Shown: positions 23,506 to 35,326 of the stretch, in pieces
How positions within the stretch are numbered: the stretch's first letter is position 1
How the letters are laid out: every line of letters begins with the position of its first letter
Origin: Gnetum montanum
Lineage: Eukaryota; Streptophyta; Gnetopsida; Gnetales; Gnetaceae
NCBI GenBank assembly: GCA_015680685.1
Contig: MNCI01034278.1
Span: 249,118-311,117 of the forward strand
Direction of reading: 5' to 3'
Length of the DNA stretch: 62,000 nucleotides
The notes under the pieces: generated by a model
The model's database searches: none
What the model was told of the DNA's origin: nothing
Seen by the model: only the letters and a program-made list of their open reading frames with translations
Made by a program: the position numbers and the translations under genes

Positions 23506-25552
23506 CTTAAGTGTTGGCCTACTAGTCAAACCAAGAACAAGTGTTTATCGAAATGGAACAAGACTTGGGTCAAATGGGTCATCAAGACCAATTGTAGGTA
23601 AATCAAACCATTGGAAACAATTGTTGACCCAATGTATCCTCAAGACCAACCATTCACCAAATAGACCCTCAAGACTGAGTGTTGGCCAAACAAACCCTCA
23701 AGACCAAGGTTTGGTGCAATGGATCCTCATGACCAAGGTTTGGTTGAATGGATCCTCATGACCAAGTGTTGGCCTTATGGACCCTTAGGACCAACTGTTG
23801 GTGAAAGGGATCCTCAAGACTAAGGTTTGGCCCAACAAACCCTCAAGACCAAGTGTTGGAAAAAGGACCCAACAAACCCTTGGGACCAAGCATTGGCCCA
23901 ATGGACACTCAAGAGTAAACCCTTGAGACCAAGGTTTTGCCTAAAAAACCCTTAGGGCCAAGGTTTGGCCCAAGTGATCCTCAGGACCAAGTGTTGGTCC
24001 AATGGATCCTCAAGAGTAAGGGTTGGCCAAATAGACCCTCAAGACCAACTACTTGCCAAATGAACCCTTAGAACCAAGGGTTGACCCAATAGATCCTTGG
24101 GACCAAGTGTTGGCCAAATGGACCCTTAGGACTAACCATTAGCCAAAAAGACCTTTGGGACTAAGTCTTATCCCAACAGACCCTTAGGTCCAACCATTCA
24201 CCAAATAGATCCTCAGGACCTACCATTTACCAAATGAACCCTCAAGACCAATCATTTGTCAAATAGGTCCTCAAGACCAACTGCTCACCAAATGGACCCT
24301 CAAGACCAAGCATTTATGAAATAGATTGTTGAGACAAGGGGTTGGCCATATGGATCCTTGGGACCAACTATTCGTGAAACAGACCCTTGAGAATAAGGGT
24401 TGGCCAAAAAAATCATTAAGATCAACTATTAGCAAAACATATCCTTGAGACCAAGTGATGGCTTGTTGGACCCTCGAGACCAAGTGTTCACGAACTAGAC
24501 CTTTGGGACCAATAGTCCCTTAAAAGGATCCTTAGGACTAAGGTTTTTCCACTTGGCCCTCAAGGCTAGGGGTTGGCCCAAAAAACCCTCAATACCATGT
24601 GTTGGTCAAACAAACCCTAAAGACCAACTATTGGTAAAACAAACCCTCAAGACCAAGGGTTATCCCAACAGACCCTCAAGAAAAAATGATGACCAAATAG
24701 ACCCTTGGGACCAAGTGTTGGCCAAATAGACCCTCTCAAACAAGGTTTGGTCCAAAGGACCCTCAAGACCAAGGTTTGGCTTAATGGACCCTTAGGACCA
24801 AGGGTTGGGCCAACTGATCCTTAGGACCAAGTGTTGATCAAATGGATCCTTGGGACCAACTATTGGAAAAACAAAGACTAGGAATAGATGGATAGCCCAA
24901 TAGACCCTTGGGATCAAGTGTTGGTCAAATGGACCCTTAGGACCAAGTGTTGGCCAAACAAATCCTTGGGACCAAGGGTTGGCCCAATGGATCCTCAAGA
25001 CTAGCAATTCATCAAATGGACCTTTGGGTCCAACAATTCACCAAATAGACCCTTGGGAACAATATTTGGACCAATGGATTCTTAGGACCAATAATTCATC
25101 AAATTGACCCTTAGGACCAAGGTTTGACCCAACTAACCCTCGGGACCAAGTGTTGGCCAAACAAACTCTCAAGACCAAAAATTGGTCTAATAGGCCATTG
25201 GGGCAAAGATTTGGCCAAATAGACCCTTGAGCCAAGTGTTGGTGAGATGGACCATCAGGACTAAGTGTTGGTAAGATGGACCCTCAAGACCAAGTGTTGT
25301 CCAAATAGATCTTTGGAACCAAGGGTTGGCCCAATGAACCCTTGGGACCAAGGGTTAGCCAAATGGACCCTCGACACTAAGTGTTGGCTAGATGGACCCT
25401 TGAAACCAACTATTGGCTAGACAAATCCTCAAGACCAAGGGTTGGTCCCATAGACCCTTAACACCAACTATAGACAAAATGGACCCTTGGAGACAAGGGT
25501 TTGCCCAATGGACCCTCAAGATCAAGTGTTGGCCAAATGGAACCTTGGGACC
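23506..25552. repeat. 29-bp satellite (array A3)
   Basis: About 70 degenerate monomers of the same repeat as A1 and A2. It ends at the second start-like block. Open frames inside are artefacts. Confidence 0.85.
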
Positions 25553-25622
25553 AAGTTTATAAGGATGTAGGATGGTATTGTGGAGCCTAGCCTAATCAAC
25601 ATATATGGGAAAAGGTAGTGTT
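25553..25622 (+). promoter_or_regulatory. Pol I transcription-start-like block 2
   Basis: GTTTATAAGGATGTAGGATGG and CTAATCAACATATATGGG repeat the block at 11855, again between the 29-bp and 39-bp satellites. Confidence 0.55.
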
Positions 25623-28600
25623 CTCCTTGGGGATAGCTCACAATGCTCTTACAAGAGCACTGTCCATGGGAGTGCCTCACATAACTATGCATACGAGAGC
25701 ACTCTCCATGGGTGCACCTCGCACTATGCTTTTGAGAGTGCTCTTCCTATGAGTTCCTCACACTAAATTTGTGCACCCTCCTTAGGACCACCTCACACAA
25801 TGCACATGAGAGCATTCTCCCTATTAGTGCCTTGCACTATGCTTGCAAGAGCATTTTCCCTAGAAGCACCTTGCGCAATGCTTGTGAGAGCACTCTCCCT
25901 AGGAGCACCTCTCGTAGTGCATGTAAGAGCACACTCCTTGGGAGTGCCTCATGTAGCACATGCAAGAGAATTCCTCCTATGAGAGTCTCTTACTACACAC
26001 ATGAGAGTGCTCTCCATAGGATTGCTTCACAAACCTATGCATGTGAGAGCACGCTCCCTGAAGGCATCTTGTGTTGCACATGTGAGAGAGCTCTTCTTGG
26101 GAGCACCTCACACTGTTGCGCTCGTGAGTGCACTCTCCCTAAGAGCATCTCTCACTACTATGCACATGAAATTGCTCTCCCTAGTGGCACCTCAAGTTTC
26201 TATGCATACAAGAGCACTCTCCCTATGGATTCCTTGCACTAATCTCATGAGAGCACTCTCTCTGGGAACATGAGAGTCCCCTCCTTGGAGGTGCTTTGCA
26301 TTGTGGTTGCAAGAGTGCTATCCCTTGATGAGCAATAGGAACATAGGAATACCTTCACTATATATGTTTATTGGACAAGGCCCTACCAAACCATTTTTCA
26401 CCATTATAAATTTCATCCTAAGGAACTAGTAGTACATTGTGGAAAGGAGAGCGCTCCACTTGGAGATGCCTTCCACTACACATGTGAGAGTGCTTTCCTT
26501 AGGGAAACCTCACACTATGCATGCAAAAGTGCTCTCCTTGGGGATGCCTCATGCTATGCTTATGAGAGTGCTCTCCCTGGGGATGCCTCTCATTGCACTC
26601 ATGGTAGTTATCTCCCTAGGGATGCCTCTCACTATGCACATGATAGAGCTCTCCCTTCAAATGCTTCTTACTACACATGAGAGAGTGCTCTCACACAAAG
26701 GAATCTCTTGTAGTGCAAGTGAGAGGACTCTCCTTGGGGACACCTCCCACTACGTTCGCAAGAGTGCCTTCCTAAGGACGTCTCATGTAGTGCACTCAAA
26801 AGCACTCTCCCTTGGGATGTCTCGCACTATGCTCACGAGAGCACTCTGCCTGTGGAAACCTCATGTAATGCACTCAAGAGTGCTATCTTTGGGAGAACCT
26901 TACACTTGCAAGAGCACTCTCCATGGGGGTGCCTCATGCTGCTCACATAAGAGCACTCTTCCTAGGAGTGCCTTATGCTATGTATGTGAGAGCACTCTTC
27001 CTAGGACTGTCTTATGTTGTGTACATGAGAGCACTATCCTTGGGGGCACCTCTTACTATCCACTTGAGTGTTCTCATTGGAAGGCATATCTCATATTGCA
27101 CACAAGAGCACTCTTCGTAGGGGTGTCTCATGTTGTGCTTGTGAGAGCACTCTCCCTAGAGATGCCTCATGTAGCACACTTGAGAGCACTCACCCTAGGG
27201 ACACCTTATGTTATGCTCACAAGAATGCTCTCCCTAGGGGTAGCTTATGCAGTGCACTTGAAAGCACTCTCCCTAAGAATGCTTTGTGATCATGAGAGTG
27301 CTCTTCCTAGGGATACCTTGAATTATGCACATGAGGGAACTCTCCTTAGGGACACATCACACTATGCTTACAAGAGTGATCTCCCTAGGAATGTGTTGCA
27401 CTGTGCTTGTGGAAGCACTCTCCTAAGGATACATCTCTCACATCACATGCGAGAGCACTCTCCCTAGGGGCACCTCACATAGTGTTCATAAGATTGCTCT
27501 CCCTAGGGGCACCTCTCGCTATGCACATGAAAGCACTCTTCTTTGGAGGCATCTCTTATAGTACATGCAAGAACACTCTCCTTGGGGGCACCTCATGCTA
27601 CACTCATGAGAATGCTCTCCTTAGGAATGCCTCATGCAACAAACTCAGGAGTACTCTTCCTAGCGATGCCTCATACTATGCTCATGAGAGTGTTCCCCAT
27701 GGGGACACCTCACTTAGTGCACTCAAGAGTGCTCTCCTTGGGAGAGCCTCATGCTCATGAGAGTGCTCTTCATGGAGGCACTTTGCACTGTACACATGAG
27801 AGCAATCTCCATAGGGATGCCTTGAACTACACTTGTGAGAGCGTTGTCCTTGGGGATGCCTCATGCTGCACTTACAAGAGTGCTCTTCCTAGGGGTGCCT
27901 CACATAGCACACTTGAGAGCACTCTCCTTTGGAGCACTTCATGTAGTGTACACAAGAGTGCTCTCCATGGGGACATGTTTTGTTGTGCATAGGAGGGCAC
28001 TCACCCTAGGTTTGCCTCTCACTTCACACATGAGAGTGATACTCATGGGAGGCATCTCTCACATTACATGTGAGAGCACTCTCCCTAGGGGCACCTTGTG
28101 TTATGCTCTTCCTAGCTATGGCTTGTGTAGTGCACTCAAGTGTGCTCTCCCTAACAGTTCTTTGTGCTCATGAAAGTGCTCTCCATGGGGATGCCTTATG
28201 CTACTCATGCAAGAGCACTCTCCCTAGGGATGTCTCATGTTATGCTCATGAGAGTGCTCTCCCTAGGAATTCCTTGCATAGCACACTTGAGAGTGCTCTT
28301 CATGGGAGCACCTTGTGCTCATGAGAGTGCTTTTCATGGGGGTGCTTTGCACTTTAGACATGAGAGCGCTCTCCATGAGGACACCTCACACTACACATGC
28401 AAGAGAACTCTCCCTAAGGATGCTTTTTGCTACACTTTCAGGAGCACTCTCCCTGGGGATGTCTCACATAGTGCACTCAAGAGCACTCTCCCTTGAAGTG
28501 CTTTGCATAATGTACGCTAGAGCTCTTTCCCAAGGGGCAACTCTTCCTACTTATGCAAGATTGCTCTCCTTTGGAGGCATCTCTTACACCACATGTGAGA

Positions 28601-29262
28601 ACATTCTCTATGGGAGTGCCTTATACTACGCTCTCCCTAGGGGTAGCTTGTGTAGCACACTTGAGAGTGCTCTTCCTTAGAGTGATTTGTGCTTATGAGA
28701 GCACTCTTCATTAGGGAACCTCATGCTACACACATGAGAGCAGACTCCCTAGGAACATCTCACACTACACACATGAGATTGCACTCCCTGGGGATGCCTC
28801 ATGATATGCTCATGAGTGTGCTCTCCTAAGGGACGCCTTGGGCTATGCTCATGAGAGCACTCTCCCTAGGTGCAACTTGCACCTTAGACTTGAGAGCACT
28901 CTCCTTGAAGGCACCTAAGTGCATGGATGCAAAAGTGTTCTTCTATAAAGTTCCTCCCTTCATGGACATGAGAGCATCCTTTTGGGAGTTGTCTTGCACT
29001 ACAAAAGGGAGAGTGCTCTCTTATGAATCGCTTTGCATTGTGGAAGTGAGAGTGCTATTCTTGGAGATGCCTTACTATGCCAAGGTAAGAGTGCTCTCCT
29101 TAGAGTTTCCCTGCACTACATAGGCAAGAGAGCTCTCCTTTGAGGTCTCTTGCATAGCGAATGTGCAAAGGTTGATGTTTGAAGTACCTCAAGTTACACA
29201 AGTGAGAGTAATCTTTTGGAGGCATCTCACTTTGCACACATGAAAGCATTCTCCTTATGATG
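25623..29262. repeat. 39-bp satellite (array B2), 3.6 kb
   Basis: Roughly 90 degenerate copies of the B unit (mostly 39 bp, with shorter and longer variants) containing GAGAGYRCTCTCCCTAGGGR. Period 39 is 13 codons, which explains the long plus-strand open frames, up to 342 codons at 26439-27467; I reject them as genes. By position after the start-like block these would be 5' ETS repeats, ten times longer here than in B1. Confidence 0.85.
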
Positions 29263-29345
29263 GTCCCTCAAGACCAAATTTATAAGAGTATAGAATGGTA
29301 TGGTAGAGCCTAGCCTAATCAACATATATAGGAGGAGGTAGGCCA
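29263..29345 (+). promoter_or_regulatory. Pol I transcription-start-like block 3
   Basis: CCCTCAAGACCAAATTTATA, then AGAGTATAGAATGGTATGG and CCTAATCAACATATATAGG. It is the same block preceded by a single remnant of the 29-bp monomer, so it looks like a duplicated promoter unit of the spacer-promoter kind. Confidence 0.5.
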
Positions 29346-30520
29346 ACTTTCCCAAGGTGCACTTTTAGGTAAAGTTGACTATGTCTTAGGCCATCATAGA
29401 TGCGCTTTCAAGTGATGATGAGTGCATCCTAGGCTATCACAGATGCACTTTTAGGTGGTTCTAAATGCATCCCTTGCTTTCATAGATGCACTTTCAAGTG
29501 AAGCTAAGTGCATACTTTTTTGGAGGCCTCAAACTATGTTGCATGCGAGCATTCTCTTCAAAGGTTTTTTGCACTACACATGGGAGTGCTTCTTAAAGAC
29601 ATTTTTATTGGATGTGCATTGCATTGCAATTGCTCTTCTTCAGGATGCTTTGGTTTGCATTCATGAGATGTTTCCTTGGATTTGCACTACCTTGTAGTAA
29701 CTCTCCTCAAAGGCTCTTATCATGATGCAATTGACTATCCCTGTTGGTTGTGTGTCACTCTAGGATCACACACCTTGAAAATGCTTTAGGTAGCATTGTC
29801 GATTTCTCTATTTGAATGTGCATCATGTCATAGTTGCATCATGTCCTTGGAATTATCTCATGTAAATGTGCATTCTTCATGCAGGTGCATCGCATTGCTC
29901 ATGCAAGCATTCTTCTTCTTAAAGACATTATCCATAGTGTATGCAAGCACTCTCTTCTTGGAGATGCCATGCATAGTAGACACCAAGGATCTCTCCTTGC
30001 AGGTTTTGTTCTTGTGGATGCAAAAGCAATTTCCTTGAAGGCTTCTCAACCTATGGATAAGAAAGCACTTTTTAAAGAAGTGCCCAACATTGCAGATGCA
30101 AGAGCACTCTTCTTGAAGTTGCCTAGTGTCACGGATGCAAGAGCACTCTTGTTGGAGTTGCCTAGTGTTGTAAATGCAAGAGCATTCTTCTTGCCGGTGC
30201 CTCACTTAGCCAATGCGACAGTGTTCTCCTTGAAGGCATCTTTCTTAGTCATTATGAGAGTGTTCTTCTTTAGGATGCCTCTTTTCACCAACACAAGAGC
30301 ACTCTTGTTGAAGTTACCTCACATTGAGGATGTGAGAGCGCTCTCTTTGGAAGTGCCTTGCACCTTGGACTCAAGAGCATTCTCCTAAGAGGCACTTCGC
30401 TCCATGGATGAAAAAGAGTTCTTTTATGAAGTGCCTCCCTTTACATGTGTGAGATCACCCTTTTAGGATTTTTTTCATGTTGTTGAAGTGAGAGCACTTC
30501 ATTTGTAGCACTTAACTACT
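29346..30520. repeat. Second ETS-like repeat region
   Basis: Two repeat types: TTTCAAGTGAWGMTRAGTGCATC-like units at 29346-29520, then about 30-bp units with GCAAGAGCACTCTTCTTGAA at about 29890-30480, related to but distinct from the 39-bp satellite. The 184-codon open frame at 29834-30388 is a product of the periodicity. It follows start-like block 3, hence the ETS interpretation. Confidence 0.55.
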
Positions 30521-30529
30521 CCATTTCAT

Positions 30530-31030
30530 TCAGGAGTTCCTAGAATAGTGTTATACTTTTGAATATCTCATTCTTTACAAGAAGTATTAAATTCATTTAC
30601 AAAAAATTCACCACCATTATTAGTTTTGAGAATTATGATTTTCTTCCTTGAATAATTCTAAAAAAGAGCTTTGAATTTTTTAAATTTTCTACAAAACTAA
30701 AATTTATGTCTTAATAAATAAATCCAACCTTTCTAGAATAAGCATCAATAAAAGAAACATAATACATAGTACCTCTAAAAGAACTTGTTTTAATATCTTT
30801 AACTTATTCACATATATCACTATGTATTAGTTCTAATATCTAAAGAGATTTAGCATTACATTTCTAAAAATTATGATGCCTCTATTTACCATGTAGACAA
30901 TGATCATAGAAATCTAAGGAATCTTTTAAAAACTTACTTTTACCTTGCTTGTAAAATTTTTTAAGTCCTTTTTCACCAATATTTCCTATTCTTTTATATC
31001 ACAAATCAATACTTGAATTCAAATTAATAA
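30530..31030 (-). pseudogene. Ty1/copia integrase relic
   Basis: Read on the minus strand from about 31030, the decayed frame shows the copia series: a GAG-pre-integrase H-x-C-L-H-G-K segment, LIHSDIC, SFIDAYSRKV and a degenerate DNGGEF-type motif (about 30620), ending in a GTP-like motif. Stops and frameshifts are frequent. RT and RNase H are absent on either side, so only the integrase core survives at the edge of the rDNA block. Confidence 0.7.
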
Positions 31031-31059
31031 CAACAAATGCACTGAATTTTTTTTAATGT

Positions 31060-31270
31060 GATAAGTGGTGGGTAGTCCCTATGTCTAACCATATGAATTG
31101 CAAGTGTTCACATGTGAGCTAGTTAAATTTTGTGGACTTAATTACCTAACTTGCTGATATTCCTAAACAATGAATTGTATGGTTGAAAATTGTTATCTTC
31201 CCAATCCATACTAGATGTTAAGCTATACATATGGTTAAGTGTGATTGAGGCATAAGATATTCATTTTTAT
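31060..31270 (+). repeat. Decayed copy of the LTR seen at 17318
   Basis: Aligns with 17318-17517 from TGTGATAAGTGG to the T-rich end (for example TATGGTTAAGTGTGATTGAGG against TATGGTTAAGCAAGTCTGAGG), with CpG sites turned to TG or CA. Its right boundary is not resolved. Confidence 0.55.
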
Positions 31271-32127
31271 ATTTTTATTAATTTTCTCCTATTTACCATA
31301 TGATTAACTGAAGATTTAATGATTAAATTATCTAACTAATTAACTACTTCATTAACTATCCTAATGTGAAGTATCCATTCATATTTACCATATATATTCT
31401 AAATTAATATTAATGTCGTTGGGTTACTAAGTATATACTGCAAAGCACACCAAGTATCCACTACTGGTATTTCCAAGCATTAATAGGTTATGCTTGAAAT
31501 GGTCATACTCACATTATTTATGAATAATAACATTAATTACTTAAGAATAAAAATGTAAATTACATGTAAAGAAAAGTACAAAAAAATATAATTAAACTAG
31601 TCTAAGTGGTGGAATAGATATAGGGATCTAGATTTTATTATCATCCATGCAAATATATCTAGGTACATGTACACTCAAATAAAATGTTGTACAACTTCAT
31701 AAATTCATACTGTGGGCACTTAGATGGAAAATATTCTCTAACTCTTGAAGGAAGAAACTACAAGAATTTAGATAAGACTAAGACCAAAAGGTGCCACAAA
31801 TGTGAGGGGTATGTACATTTATATAAACAATTATTGCATCAACATCGATGTACCTACATCAACACATCCTTGCAAATGTTGACCAGGATACATTAATGCA
31901 ACCTATATTATGATAGTTCATCATACCCCACAACTAACTAAAAATTTTTTCTCCAGTGAATAAAATTAGTATTCAATTTCTTACAAAATTTAGGGAAGTA
32001 TGAAATTTATTAATAGATAAATATAGCATATAGACACCAACTACTTTGAGTGTTAGATAGTATTGCTTTACAAAAAATGAGTGCTTTTTACAACAAAATT
32101 GGACATAGAAAAAATTGTAGATGGAGT
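31271..32127. other. Unassigned AT-rich sequence
   Basis: No gene or repeat is recognised. Open frames of 60-70 codons have no support. Confidence 0.4.
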
Positions 32128-34009
32128 CTATTGAATGTATGGAGGCATGATGATCTATCATACTGTACCTAGAGGTGGAGGCTCTTATGGCTCAAATATT
32201 CTATCTTGTCTCAGTGTTGCTAGTGGCCGAGGTTGTTCTATTGCTTCCACTAGAAGTCCAAAAGCATCCAAAAGTGCTTTCATCTTTTTCTCTTTACTTT
32301 ATGGGTCATACATAGTCTAGGCCACATTACCTATATGGGCTAGTGCAAGAATGTTCCATGAGCATGGAATTGAAGGAAACATCTTCTATAAATTGATGAA
32401 CCAATATGTGAATGTTCTACATTCAATGTCGAAGGTCTTTACAAGGTTTTGTAGCTCTTAGTACTTATTCATCCCCCTTGACATATTCTTAGCAATAGAT
32501 CATTGATTAATGAATTTTCTTCTCATAACTCCACTCTCTACATTGGTTATTTTTAACTTTTGTTTTGTCTCTTTATGGAGCTTGAATTCTACATCATAGA
32601 GGAGGTAGAAACTAGCAACTTACTTATCTAACTTTGATCTTGACCTCACCACTATTAGCATTGTCAAGTTTACATATTGAAGGTAGAAAAGCTTCATATA
32701 CTCCATCATCTCCTTGATTTTTAACTTATTTTAGTGAATTTCTATCTTATTGTATGCATTTAATCCATTGAAGATAGAATTCCATACATCTCCTTGTTGC
32801 TAGAGTTATTGGAGAGCCTTGTTCATCTTTGTCTTTGATAATTTTATTTTGTTCTCACTGACCTTCTTGAGTAATTCAACCTCATCCTTGTAATGATTCT
32901 TTACTTATTCAAATTTCAAGGCCTCATTCTTCCAGGTAGGTACCTTAATTGTAGTCTTTTGGCAAAGAGCATGAACCTTCTCCATTGAGAGATTGCAATG
33001 TTTTCCTACTGACCTCCTTAGGTCAAAGTTCACTTTGCAAAGCTGCTTTTGTTGATGGCATATATACTCGACCAAGTGGTCCTTCTACTACTTACTATTT
33101 CACAAGTAGTGATTATGCTTACTAAGGATCAAGTTCTCCTTGTGAATATGTGATAGGTCCTTATCAGTGTTGTTTGCCATAGCCTATAATAAGGACATGT
33201 CAAAGATTATCATTTCTTTCACATTCTTAACATGTTGGTATTTTTGCTACAGCTATTGGAAACCTTCATCATGTATGAGCTCTAGCTTGATAATGGCACA
33301 GTCAAAGAGACAAGCTTACAACTCAACAAATTCAGTTACCAACTATTGATTGGTCATAGTGGCCTCCTCAAGTTATGCATTGTCAATTAGTAATTTCCCC
33401 CTTGTTTTGAGTAGTTGTGATTGATTTGTAGCAATTTTATCTAGAACATCAAAGATATCCATAAGTGATTTTGCAACTCCAACCAACCTTTTGAACACAT
33501 CCTCATGTTGAACAACACTAATCTGATCACTTCCTACTACTACAAATGCATGGATGTTTGCCATTATAGTAATGTTTGCTACATATGTCACAAGAGCATT
33601 AATGACCTCTGCTATCCTATTAGCCACCACCTCCACCTCCATCTCAAGATCCTTATGTTGCATTACCATGACTATTGCCCCCTCATCTTCCTCTAACCTA
33701 ACTGAGAAGGTTGCAATATTTCCTAAAATCTCAAGGAATTTCTATCTAGGAATAGACACTATGACTTTCCTAGTACTTGGATTAGGACTGGTGGATGTTT
33801 GGTTTATTTACACGAAGCATAGTAGTGCTACTTCACTATTTAACCAACTAACAATTCTAGTGATCTTATTGAGATGGCTCATAGCTAGATAGTAAACAAA
33901 TTACTTCCTGTTTGCCACAAATCCCTATTGTTGTTGTAGCAACTATTCCCAAATTTTTTTGAGTCATTCAATAGTTGCGAGCATCTATGGTGTAGTCTCT
34001 AGGACTACA
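32128..34009 (-). pseudogene. C-terminal part of a long coiled-coil ORF, downstream of the Athila-like pol
   Basis: On the minus strand one frame runs from the copia insertion at 34009 to a TAG at 32128-32130 (627 codons) without a frameshift that I could detect. It is broken only by point stops, nearly all at positions where Gln (CAA or CAG) fits. The inferred protein is rich in Leu, Lys, Glu and Gln (for example the segment KDEVELLKKVSENKIKLSK, about 32885-32829) and looks like a long coiled coil; near the end it has LLDAFGLLVEAIEQPRPLA. It is the same strand as the Athila-like pol at 43565-46854 and downstream of it, where Athila elements carry an extra (env-like) ORF. I do not recognise its family; the assignment is positional. 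Confidence 0.6.
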
Positions 34010-35189
34010 TGTAAGAATCATAGAACTTAGAAGGGGGGATGAATAATTTTTCCAAATTGAAAATTCTTCAATCCAAAGCACACACCAAATTTACATGGTT
34101 CCCCAACTTTGGTACATCCATACTTGAAGGGTAGAGACCTTGCACATCTCCGAACTTCATTTCTCTCAAACATGGTTTCAAGGAAACTACATCTTGTACA
34201 AGCTCTAAGCTTCACTCTAGAGTGATTCATCACTATGAATCCACTCAACCCAGCTAGTTCCTAATAAGCTTAGAATGTGGTTTCAAGGATCTCACAACCT
34301 TTACAAATCACTCAATCCAACTAGGTCCTAACAAGCTCAATGATGATGCCTTCTCTCAAGAAGCACATCAACCTTAGTGGGGCAACAAGAGAGAAAATAA
34401 AATTATAAGGATGCAATTGATTTGCTAGTCCTTGTACTTTGAGGCACAATACAATAAAATCACTATAACAATACAAATGATGGTACAATGAGGTATACAA
34501 ATACAATAGAATAAAGTACACAATGATTACTTGATGTCAACATTTATTACTTAGAAACTTTCACTATCACCAAGAGAATGAAGTCTTCTGATAACCTTGA
34601 AGTTTTCAAAATCACCTCAAAATTTGTGCAATAGCTATCTAATGGCTAATGGAGATGTCTTCCTTGAGATTGGGATGTCTCTCTAGTTCAGACTTCCATT
34701 TAGGGGAGATGGCTCTTCTATAAAGGAGATGTCTTCATGGATATGTCTTCTCCTAAAAGGATACATCTCCTATTTTTAGGAGACATCTTCTCTAGGATTT
34801 CTCTACTTCACCTAAGACATCTTTTGCTTCTAGGAGACATCTTCTTAGTTCTTGAACTTTGCTTCCTAAGGCTTCCTTTCATTGATAAGACTTCTTCTCA
34901 AATCTTGGAGCATCTTGATTTTTCTTTAGTCTTCTTCTTTCCCCTTGCTCCCAATGAAGTCCTTGTCTAAGCTCTCTTGAGTCCTTGCAATCTTCACTTT
35001 GTCATTCTTTGTAGCTCTCATTCCTTAATTCTTCATTTATGTCCAGCAAGTCCTTGTTGTATCCACTTTGACATTTCTTTGTAGATGTTATCTCTTGAGC
35101 TCTCCTTCATGCCCTACAAAAGAATCAAACTCCACAATATTCTATATTCTTCATTTTCCTTAAGGTTTTGACATATCAAAAATTCAACA
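34010..35189 (-). repeat. LTR A of element C (3' LTR)
   Basis: Starts TGTAAGAATCATAGAACTTAG and ends TTTGACATATCAAAAATTCAACA, so both ends are TG...CA. It matches 39600-40797 throughout, for example GGTACAATGAGGTATACAAA and TAGGATTTCTCTACTT, with many substitutions, so the insertion is old. Confidence 0.9.
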
Positions 35190-35307
35190 ATATCTTGCTT
35201 TCTGGTGATGTTTAAAACTTAAGAAAATGGGTTAGTAGTCTTCAGAAGGCACCAAGACATTACATTAGTCATGTCACATCATAATACTAATATCAACCAT
35301 GTTAGAT

Positions 35308-35326
35308 CAACCTAACTCTTCCCCTT
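35308..35326 (-). other. Polypurine-tract-like site of element C
   Basis: On the minus strand the bases read CCAAAAAGGGGAAGAG, preceded by TGATGAT, a typical copia polypurine tract. It lies about 120 bp from LTR A instead of adjacent, so a small insertion or an LTR boundary error is possible. Confidence 0.45.

Noticed and set aside
26439-27467. 342-codon open frame
   Set aside because: It lies entirely in a 39-bp satellite; a period of 13 codons keeps frames open by chance, and neighbouring offsets give similar frames.
10650-29262. CRISPR array
   Set aside because: Repeats are contiguous degenerate satellites without unique spacers, in a plant nuclear context.
29834-30388. 184-codon open frame
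   Set aside because: It follows the periodicity of the ETS-like repeats and changes character with each unit.
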